A stretch of 6,399 nt of DNA from JBPCOB01 sp051000715 (GTDB lineage: Bacteria; Actinomycetota; Actinomycetes; JALYNC01). Below the pieces are notes generated by a model, which saw only the letters and a program-made list of their open reading frames with translations, was not told the DNA's origin and made no database searches. Numbering within the stretch: position 1 is the stretch's first letter; every line of letters starts with the position of its first letter. Positions 1-4,850 of this stretch are shown piece by piece. The stretch is from contig JBPCOB010000200.1 of the NCBI GenBank assembly GCA_051000715.1, forward strand, positions 1 through 6,399, in the 5' to 3' direction. A program made the translations under genes and the position numbers.

Positions 1-43
1 GGGGTCGCCGCCCGAGCCACCCAAGGCCGTCGGCTAATGGACG

Positions 44-300
44 TCATGGCGGTGTTTGACTTCCGCTGGGACCGGTTGTAAGCCGCCGTTGAGCAGGTCG
101 GCCGTTGCAGATCAGCTTGGCGACGTACGTCTGTGTCCCGGCGATACGCACGGTCCAGGTCCGCAACGAAGTCCCCTGCTGGTGGGGGTCGGCGTGAGCC
201 CCCAGGACCGGCCGCAGCTCCACGGCCGTAGCAGCACCCGCACCCTGGCGACGTCCACCAGCCCAGTGACCCACGCCGCCCGGCGGGCGGGCAACCGGAT
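44..300 (-). pseudogene. Unrecognised, frame-broken coding remnant
   Basis: I do not recognise this stretch. On the minus strand, bases 300 to about 230 look coding in one frame (peptide beginning LPARRAAWVTGLVDVARVRV), with G or C at most third positions. From about 229 to the stop at 44-46 the coding look moves to another frame (TAVELRPVLGAHADPHQQG, then a strand-like stretch TWTVRIAGTQTYVAKLI). The last 20 or so codons lose the third-position bias, as if the original C-terminus were gone. The simplest reading is a gene fragment with a frameshift near 229. It lies just downstream, on the same strand, of two other gene fragments. It could also be non-coding GC-rich sequence with chance open frames; no function is proposed. 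Confidence 0.2.
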
Positions 301-312
301 AAACCGGCACCG

Positions 313-594
313 TCAACCTTGGACATCGCCGCGCCAGCGATGCTGGGGCAGGTCGCACAGCTCCTCCAGTTCCTCGGCCGGTGTCCACACCAGGTCCGCC
401 GCCGATTGGCCGGTGCGTTGCACGATGCCGTCGACCAGCCAGGTGCCGACCCGGAACGCGATCCACTCCCGCCCGTCGCCGTGGCGGAACTTGTAGGCCC
501 GCAGATCATCGGCCGGACCTTGTCGGGCGAGTTCGGCGGCCCAACCGGCGATCAGGGCCGGGTCGTAGGCCGACCACGGCTCGTGGGAGCGCGT
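313..594 (-). pseudogene. C-terminal fragment, possibly DUF2268-like putative Zn-dependent protease
   Basis: The minus-strand frame from about 594 to the TGA at 313-315 encodes about 93 residues with strong actinobacterial third-position bias, so it was very probably coding. The peptide runs HEPWSAYDPALIAGWAAELA, then AYKFRHGDG, then FRVGTWLVDGIVQRTGQSAA and TPAEELEEL. The pattern aromatic-x-x-G-x-x-LVD-x(4)-TG-x-SAA-D-x-x-x-TPA resembles, from memory, the C-terminal end of DUF2268 proteins (predicted zinc-dependent proteases). The HExxH-type catalytic region would lie upstream and is absent. Upstream, the frame extends to an ATG at 666, but codons above about 600 are out of frame with a better coding signal (the nucleotidyltransferase-like fragment), so that start is probably not genuine. 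Family assignment is tentative; that this is a 5'-truncated remnant is more secure. Confidence 0.35.
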
Positions 595-691
595 CCACGC
601 CCCACCCGCCGACGACGCACCACTCCACACGGTGACGAAGCAGCAGGAAGCGCAACTCGAGAACATCCGTTACCTCCATCACAGAGCGCAT
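587..691 (-). pseudogene. N-terminal fragment of a nucleotidyltransferase-fold protein
   Basis: The minus-strand ATG at 691 opens a peptide MRSVMEVTDVLELRFLLLRH followed by RVEWCVVGGWGVDAL. A short helical region of the V-x-x-x-L-x-x-L-x-x type leading to a buried strand and GGWGVDAL is characteristic of the small Pol-beta-superfamily nucleotidyltransferases related to aminoglycoside 2''-adenylyltransferases and lincosamide nucleotidyltransferases. In those families the next residues are usually a G-R-x-T-R-x-H-x-D-x-D-type segment carrying the catalytic acidic residues. Here the similarity stops right after GVDAL and no D-x-D follows in any frame; a different coding frame (the possible DUF2268-like tail) takes over. 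A GGAG lies 4 bases before the ATG at 691, a weak ribosome site. The fragment cannot be an active enzyme. Confidence 0.45.
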
Positions 692-763
692 GGTGCTCCG
701 TCAGTGCTCACCCTGACCACTCGGTAATGCCGGTTCTTCGGATCGCCAGTGTCAACGCCCCCG

Positions 764-1673
764 TCAGCTGGTGCTTATGCCGGCGAGGTAGGCGGCGACG
801 GCTTGGGCGGCGTGGCGGTCGAGGTTGGCTTTGGCCATGTCGTAGCGCATGGTGGTGCGCGGGTCGGCGTGGCGCATCGCGTACTGCATGTCGCGGAGGC
901 CGATGCCGGCGACCAACCCGGTGGTGCAGAAGGTGCGGCGCAGGCCGTGCGGGCTGATCGGCCGGGTGATCCCGGTGGCGTGCGCAACCCGGGTCAGGGC
1001 CCGGCTAGCGCCGGCCCGGTCCATCCGCCGCCCGCTGTGGGTCCGCAGGATCGGCCCGCTGCTGCGGCCGTCGACGGCATCCCCGGACCGCGCGCAGCAC
1101 CAGGATCGGCAGGGGGATGTCGGCCGGCTTGGCGCCCTTGCCGAGCACGTGCAGCAGCTCGTAGCCGGCCTCGTAACGCAGGTCGGTGATGTCAGTGGAG
1201 CAGGCCTCGGACACCCGCAGCCCGAGCATGCCGAGCAGGCAGACCAGCGCGTGGTCGTTGGGCCCGGAGCTACGGGCGGCGGCGAGCAGGGCGGCGAACT
1301 CCAGCGGATGCAGCACCGTGCGCTTCTGCCCCTCCCATGCGACCTTCGGCCGGGACACGGCCGCCGCCGGGTTGGCCGGGATGACGCCGTCGATCACGAC
1401 GTACCGGTAGAAGGTGGCCACGGTGCCGAACCGACGGGCCACCGTCGCGGCCGCGTACCCCCGACCCTCCAGGTGTCGCGCGTACATTTCCAGCTCACCG
1501 CAAGTGACCCGCAGCGCCTCCCGGTCATAGGCCTGGCACCAGCCGAGGAACGCCTTGAGATCTTGGGTGTAGGCGGTCAAGGTCGGTTCCCGGTAGCGGG
1601 CCAGGAACGACCCCACCGCCAGCCTGGTCACATCCAGGTAGCCCGGCACCAATCCCGTCGTCGTGGTCGTCAT
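764..1673 (-). pseudogene. Tyrosine recombinase/integrase with a single-base frameshift
   Basis: This gene encodes a site-specific recombinase of the phage integrase (tyrosine recombinase) family, which cuts and rejoins DNA through a 3'-phosphotyrosine. The start at 1673 is preferred over the in-frame ATG at 1715 because GGGAGG lies 7 bases upstream of it. Residues about 15-100 form the SAM-like core-binding domain (LTAYTQDLKAFLGWC, AAATVARRFGTVATFYRYVV). The catalytic domain follows with GLRVSE (Arg153) and LGKGAK (Lys179). The frame then breaks at 1081-1084: a run of four Gs after codon 197 has one too many. Dropping one G restores VRDAVDGRSSGPILRTHSGR and leads directly into SPHGLRRTF (His242, Arg245), MRHADPRTTMRYD (His268, nucleophile Tyr277) and a helical tail ending at 764. 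The repaired protein is 302 residues, normal for the family, with all six catalytic positions present. As read, the protein ends at 1005 without its second half. Either a recent inactivating indel or a sequence error explains this. Confidence 0.88.
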
Positions 1674-1680
1674 CGCGGCT

Positions 1681-1686
1681 CCTCCC
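1681..1686 (-). promoter_or_regulatory. Ribosome binding site deciding the recombinase start
   Basis: The minus strand reads GGGAGG here, 7 bases before the ATG at 1671-1673. It is a near-consensus Shine-Dalgarno sequence and supports the shorter 302-residue recombinase over a start at 1715. It sits inside one copy of the 10-bp direct repeat. Confidence 0.7.
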
Positions 1687-1715
1687 GGCACGGCCGGAAG
1701 CCGGTCTCCCGGCAC
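1682..1715. repeat. Pair of 10-bp direct repeats upstream of recombinase
   Basis: CTCCCGGCAC occurs at 1682-1691 and again at 1706-1715, a 24-bp period, with the small inverted element CCGGAAGCCGG between the copies. One copy contains the recombinase ribosome binding site; the other overlaps the left arm of the adjacent inverted repeat. Arm-type recombinase sites or a repressor operator are possible roles, but chance in GC-rich DNA cannot be excluded. Confidence 0.5.
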
Positions 1716-1740
1716 CGCTCAGATCATCCATGCGGTGCCG
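1710..1740. repeat. Perfect 9-bp inverted repeat in the divergent intergenic region
   Basis: CGGCACCGC at 1710-1718 is mirrored exactly by GCGGTGCCG at 1732-1740, separated by 13 bases (1719-1731). The element begins 37 bp upstream of the recombinase start and lies 110 bp upstream of the divergently transcribed small membrane-protein gene. It could be an operator controlling one or both genes, a recombination core site for the neighbouring recombinase, or an RNA hairpin. No run of T follows on either strand, so it is not a classical intrinsic terminator. The 13-base spacer is longer than the 6-8 bases usual between the arms of tyrosine recombinase core sites, which makes the operator reading somewhat more likely. 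Confidence 0.6.
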
Positions 1741-1849
1741 ATCGTCAACCGCGATCGAGCTGGCACTACCGCTCGGTCCCATCTCGCTGCCGACCGGGCG
1801 GGAACGGCACCTGCTTGCTCGCGACCGGCGCGTTGGGCAGTCTGGGTCC

Positions 1850-2074
1850 GTGGCCAAGAAGCGGTGGAGCGACCTCACTCCGGGCAGCCGTCGGCTCATC
1901 ATGATCGGCGGCGCCATCGAGGGCGTCCTGAAGACCGCAGCCCTAGTCGACCTCGTGCATCGACCCACTGAAGAGGTGCGTGGGTCGAAGCCTTTGTGGG
2001 CGGCCGCCATCGTACTGATCAACTCCGTCGGAGTTGTTCCTATCACCTACTTTGCGTACGGCTGGAGGACCTGA
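1850..2074 (+). CDS. Small two-helix membrane protein, PLDc_N-like
   Basis: The 74-residue product starts VAKKRWSDLTPGSRR from a GTG codon; the frame is open back to at least an ATG at 1730, but the upstream codons do not resemble protein and this family typically begins M-x-K-K-x-W-x-x-L-x-x-x-x-R. Two membrane segments are visible, about residues 16-36 and 49-70, separated by a polar loop with RPTEEVRGSKPLW. The R-G-x-K-x-L-W loop and the NSVGVVPITYFAYG ending match the PLDc_N domain (the two-helix membrane anchor named after phospholipase D/cardiolipin synthase N-termini). Actinobacteria carry many stand-alone proteins of this kind, of unknown function; no enzymatic domain is attached. No good ribosome site precedes the GTG. 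It is the only apparently intact gene in the left half and the only plus-strand gene, divergent from the recombinase. Confidence 0.75.
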   Translation: MAKKRWSDLTPGSRRLIMIGGAIEGVLKTAALVDLVHRPTEEVRGSKPLWAAAIVLINSVGVVPITYFAYGWRT

Positions 2075-2305
2075 GCCCGACCGAGCAGTACCAATGCCGC
2101 CATCGTCGACCCGGCATCGTGCGGGATCGCTACCACACGCCATCACTGGCACTACGCGACGCCCGTACGGTCTCTGTCTTGCCCGGATCACCACCTAGCC
2201 GTCGGTGGCTTGGATGTTGATGGGCCACTGGCCGCCGTCGACAGACTTTGGGCTGCCTCCACACATGGCGCGCACAGCTACCGGGAGTGAGGTGCGGCAC
2301 GCCGG
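2075..2305. other. No recognisable gene
   Basis: Nothing convincing was found in these 231 bases. On the minus strand one frame ends at a TAG (2195-2197) after the peptide DGGQWPINIQATDG, with good third-position bias, and may be the end of a lost gene, but it is too short to identify. No terminator hairpin with a T-run follows the plus-strand gene ending at 2074. Confidence 0.4.
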
Positions 2306-2485
2306 TCAGCGCGACGTCTGGTGCAGGCCGAGGCTCCTCAAGTAGGCGCCGAGGTCCAGCGGGTTCGCCGTCGTCCGCCTGCGCGTCGGCACCGCCCCGG
2401 AGACCGGCTGGTAGCCGGCGAACCGAGACTCTACGACACCCTCCCCACCGGTCAGTCCCGGCAGCCGCTGGTGCAAGTCGGGCGT
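2306..2485 (-). pseudogene. Unrecognised coding-like stretch downstream of SAVED remnant
   Basis: Directly after the TGA of the SAVED-domain fragment, the same minus-strand frame stays open for 59 codons to a TGA at 2306-2308. The peptide begins TPDLHQRLPGLTGGEG and ends LDLGAYLRSLGLHQTSR. Third positions are mostly G or C, so it may be genuine coding sequence. There is no ATG; GTG occurs only well inside, and a TTG at 2474-2476 is the first possible start, without a clear ribosome site. A competing GTG start at 2489 overlaps the SAVED stop (GTGA) but opens a different frame. I do not recognise the family. It could be the remnant of a gene coupled to the SAVED gene or a chance open frame. Confidence 0.25.
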
Positions 2486-2749
2486 TCACTTCGCGGGCAG
2501 CAGGACGGCCTTGACGGGCCCGTCGGCGTCGGTCGAGGCGACGGTCAGCGCCGCGACGTACCGGGGCCGGGCGTCGGTGTCCCCCTCCGCGGCGCGGGCC
2601 TACTCGTAGAGGGTCACGTGGAGGGTGTTCAGGAGCCTGCCGAGCAGGACGGCGACGGGGAATGGGACGCGCAGGAGGAGGTGCAGCTCGGCGTTGCCGT
2701 TCTCCCGCGAGAGCTTGCGCAGCCGCGAGGCGGTCTCGGCCCGGCCCAC
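2486..2749 (-). pseudogene. C-terminal remnant of a SAVED-domain protein with internal stop
   Basis: SAVED domains bind cyclic oligonucleotides made by CD-NTases and switch on the attached or partner effector in CBASS-type antiphage defence. The minus-strand frame encodes a helix (AETASRLRKLSRE), then ELHLLLRVPFPVAVLLGRLL and NTLHVTLYE. This matches the conserved end of the SAVED fold as I know it: H-L-x-x-x-x-P-x-x-x-A-x-x-x-G-R-x-x-N followed by a strand ending in Y-E-W. The codon after YE is TAG (2600-2602) where TGG (Trp) is expected, a single G-to-A change. Beyond it the frame continues with the same codon bias through RPRYVAALTVAS and AVLLPAK to TGA at 2486-2488, as a SAVED C-terminus should. 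Upstream of about 2750 the coding signal fades, so the N-terminal effector and most of the SAVED domain are missing. The gene is dead twice over: truncated and interrupted. Confidence 0.65.
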
Positions 2750-2962
2750 ATGATTCGGCGCTGTTCGGGTCGGGCTACCTGCGGCATGGCGGCGAAAGCG
2801 CCAGCGAGCATGAAAGGGAAGGACGAGCACGTGTGGCGGCCCGGCCGGTTCGGCCCGGACGCGACGTCACGTGCATGGTCGACTTGTCCCGCGACGCGCA
2901 CGGGCAGGTCGGAGCCCGCCTGCTGGATCTGGTGCTGGGCCGGTCGGGGCTGCGACTCGGCC
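2750..2962. other. Spacer between importer operon and SAVED remnant, no gene seen
   Basis: Frames on both strands are open here but none shows a recognisable motif, a plausible start with a ribosome site, or a consistent codon bias. On the minus strand the SAVED-containing frame meets a TGA near 2869. This stretch probably contains the junction where the accessory region abuts the end of the sugar importer operon. Confidence 0.4.
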
Positions 2963-2982
2963 TGAGGGCGCGCCCGCCCTCA
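2963..2982 (-). terminator. GC-rich hairpin overlapping the last stop codon of the operon
   Basis: TGAGGGCG at 2963-2970 pairs perfectly with CGCCCTCA at 2975-2982 around a 4-base loop, an 8-bp stem with six G-C pairs. On the minus strand its first three bases are the TGA of the second permease gene. No T-run follows, but actinobacterial terminators often lack one. It may end transcription of the importer operon or protect the 3' end of its mRNA. Confidence 0.55.
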
Positions 2983-3897
2983 CTCCGCGCTGACCGCTCC
3001 CAGGGTGAGCCCCGATACCAGCCAGCGGCGCACCGCGAGGCCCGCGAGCATCATCGGTGCCACCACGATGGTGCCGATCGCGGTGAGCTGGCCCCAGTCG
3101 ATGCCGGTCTGCGTGACCAGCTGCGAGGCGGCGATCGGGATGGTCTGGGAGTGCGGGCCGGAGAAGGTCTGGGCGAAGGCGTAGTCGTTCCAGGAGAAGA
3201 CCAGGCACAGCACCCCGGTGGTCACCAGGCCGGGCTTGGTGAGCGGCAGCACCACCTTGTAGAAGGTCTGCCAGCGGCTAGCCCCCTCGACCGCGGCCGC
3301 CTCCTCCAGTGAGGGTGGCAGGTCCGCGAAGAAGGCGTTCATGATCCAGATGGCGAATGGCAAGTTGAACGACAGGTAGGCGAGCACGAGGCCCCATAGG
3401 GAGTCCAGCAGGTGCAGCCCGCGAAAGACCAGGAACAGCGGCAGGATCACCGCGGCGATCGGCGCCATCCGGGTCGAGATGATCCAGAATGCCAGGTGCT
3501 TCTTTCCCCGCATCTGGCTGCGGGCCAGCCCGTAGCCGGCGGTGGCGCCCAGCGAGACAGCGATCACGGTCGACACCAGCGCCGCGAACACACTGTGCCA
3601 GAGGTAACCGGTGATGTCGTTGGCACCGGTGAACAGGCCGGTGTAGTGCGACAGCGTGGGGGTGAACAGGACTTTCGGGGTGCGGGCGCCGATCTCCTTT
3701 GTGCTCTTGAGCGAGGACAGGACCATCCACACGATCGGCACGAGGGTCCAGGCCAGGACCAGGGCGAGCAGCAGCCACCGCACCACCGCGGCCGGCGTCC
3801 CCGTCCGCCGTCGCCTCGGGCCCTGTCGGCCTGAGGACCTGGGCTGCGCTGACGGGGGCGCTCCCGCGCCGGTCTTGCCGGCGGCGACGGTGCTCAT
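2980..3897 (-). CDS. Carbohydrate ABC transporter permease, MalG/UgpE-like
   Basis: This 305-residue inner-membrane protein is the second channel subunit of a CUT1-type sugar importer (binding-protein-dependent transport system inner membrane component family). After a basic N-terminus (RQGPRRRRTG) come about six membrane segments, near residues 37-60, 98-122, 135-157, 165-189, 224-240 and 270-292. The EAA loop that docks onto the ATPase is clear at residues 199-218: EEAAAVEGASRW with the invariant Gly205 and the closing LP. The motif FSWNDYAFA and the ending GLTLGAV are typical of MalG-type subunits. The ATG at 3897 overlaps the preceding permease stop as ATGA, with GGAAGGGG 8 bases upstream, so translation is probably coupled. 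Length is normal and no key element is missing. The final LTLGAVSAE differs slightly from the common LTLGAVKG end. Substrate unknown. Confidence 0.93.
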   Translation of the reverse strand: MSTVAAGKTGAGAPPSAQPRSSGRQGPRRRRTGTPAAVVRWLLLALVLAWTLVPIVWMVLSSLKSTKEIGARTPKVLFTPTLSHYTGLFTGANDITGYLWHSVFAALVSTVIAVSLGATAGYGLARSQMRGKKHLAFWIISTRMAPIAAVILPLFLVFRGLHLLDSLWGLVLAYLSFNLPFAIWIMNAFFADLPPSLEEAAAVEGASRWQTFYKVVLPLTKPGLVTTGVLCLVFSWNDYAFAQTFSGPHSQTIPIAASQLVTQTGIDWGQLTAIGTIVVAPMMLAGLAVRRWLVSGLTLGAVSAE

Positions 3898-4850
3898 TTC
3901 GCCAGCCCCTTCCGCTGCAGCGAGGCGACGAAGATGTTCGCGACCAGGATCGAGAAGACAAGCATGCCCAGCCCGATGGCGGCGGCGTAGCCGAGGTCAA
4001 AGAACCGGAACGCCGTCTCGTACAGCCGGATCGGGATGATCTTCGTCCCGTTGGCCGGGCCGCCGTTGGTCGTCACCGAGATGATGTCGAAGAAGCGGAT
4101 GGCGTCCATCGCGCGGATCAGCAGCGCCACCAGGAGTACCCCGGAGATGGTCGGCAGCACGATCCGGCGCAAGGTGTGCCAGTAGTTGGCGCCGTCGACG
4201 GCGGCCGCCTCCAGCACCGCCTTGGGCACCGCCGCGAGACCGGCCAGGGCGATGATGACGATGAGCGGCGTCCACTCCCACACGTCCATGAGAATCACGG
4301 CCGCGAGGGCTCTGTTCTTGGTCCCGAGGAGGTCACCGGAGACACCGAGCCCCCGCAGCGCCCAGGCGTAGAGGCCGAACGTGGAGTCGGTTAGGAAGCG
4401 CCCGAGCAGCCCCACGATGATCGGTGCGACGAACATCGGCAGCAGCAGCAGCGACAGCACCAGGTTGCGCCCGCGCATCAACCGGTGCACCAGCAGCGCG
4501 ATCGCCAACCCGAGCACCATCTCGAGGCCGACGGTGGCCACGAAGTAGAAGGCACTGAGCAGCCAGCTGGAACGCACGTCCGCGTCGGTGAACACCCGGG
4601 TCCAGTTGGTCAGTCCGGTCCAGGAGAAGTGGACGCCCCCGAGCAACCGGACCCGGCTGAAACTCATCCACACGATCGTGACGAAGGGGACGATCGACAG
4701 CGCTGCCAGCAGCAGCAGGCCGGGCGCCATGATCTTGGCCTCGAAGGACAGGCCCCGCCGCCGGCGGGAGGGCTGCTGCCGGTCGTCGCCGGTCGCCGCC
4801 GGCGCGGCGGCCGATGCCTGCCGGGTCCGGACCGGCCGTTCGACCGCCAT
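3894..4850 (-). CDS. Carbohydrate ABC transporter permease, MalF/UgpA-like
   Basis: This 318-residue protein is the first channel subunit of the same importer. A cytoplasmic tail of about 38 residues, ending in the basic cluster SRRRRG, precedes about six membrane segments (near 40-62, 98-122, 130-152, 181-207, 233-249 and 285-308). The EAA loop lies at residues 214-233: EAAAVDGANYWHTLRR followed by IVLP, with the conserved Gly220. WEWTPLIVIIALAGL just before it and TNGGPANGTKIIPI after it are typical of the UgpA/MalF side of CUT1 systems that lack the large periplasmic MalF loop. The ATG at 4848-4850 follows the TAG of the binding-protein gene with no base between; only a weak GAGGG about 14 bases upstream is seen, so it probably depends on translation of the upstream gene. 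It ends by a 4-base overlap with the next permease. Confidence 0.93.
   Translation of the reverse strand: MAVERPVRTRQASAAAPAATGDDRQQPSRRRRGLSFEAKIMAPGLLLLAALSIVPFVTIVWMSFSRVRLLGGVHFSWTGLTNWTRVFTDADVRSSWLLSAFYFVATVGLEMVLGLAIALLVHRLMRGRNLVLSLLLLPMFVAPIIVGLLGRFLTDSTFGLYAWALRGLGVSGDLLGTKNRALAAVILMDVWEWTPLIVIIALAGLAAVPKAVLEAAAVDGANYWHTLRRIVLPTISGVLLVALLIRAMDAIRFFDIISVTTNGGPANGTKIIPIRLYETAFRFFDLGYAAAIGLGMLVFSILVANIFVASLQRKGLAK
3906..3913 (-). promoter_or_regulatory. Ribosome binding site for the second permease
   Basis: The minus strand reads GGAAGGGG here, 8 bases before the ATG at 3895-3897 and inside the final codons of the upstream permease. It supports the ATGA-overlap start. Confidence 0.55.

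Noticed and set aside
587..691. CD-NTase (CBASS cyclase) partner for the SAVED remnant
   Set aside because: The GGWGVDAL pattern fits the aminoglycoside/lincosamide-type nucleotidyltransferases rather than the GS-x-x-x-G-T motif of CD-NTases, and it lies almost 2 kb away beyond the recombinase.
750..755. TTGACA on the minus strand as a -35 box for the nucleotidyltransferase fragment
   Set aside because: No acceptable -10 hexamer occurs at 16-18 bases; the nearest AT-rich hexamers lie at 19-20 bases and match poorly.
1075..1090. Programmed ribosomal frameshift in the recombinase
   Set aside because: The site lacks a classical slippery heptamer and an obvious downstream stem, and this family does not normally use frameshifting; an indel or read error is simpler.
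849..1904. Long plus-strand open frame of about 350 codons over the recombinase region
   Set aside because: It is antisense to the recombinase; its translation is a low-complexity Arg/Gly/Pro/Ala mix with no motif, as expected for the mirror of a high-GC gene.
1760..2155. Direct repeat CTGGCACTAC at 1760-1769 and 2146-2155 flanking the small membrane-protein gene
   Set aside because: A 10-bp match with little similarity around it is expected by chance at this length and GC content, so it was not called as an attachment or insertion repeat.
2600..2602. TAG recoding (stop read as an amino acid)
   Set aside because: The position expects ordinary Trp (TGG), nothing suggests a suppressor or pyrrolysine system, and the gene is already truncated; a nonsense mutation is simpler.
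2321..2965. Plus-strand open frame of 214 codons opposite the SAVED remnant
   Set aside because: The minus strand carries the family motif and the codon bias; the plus-strand peptide is Gly/Arg-rich without motif.
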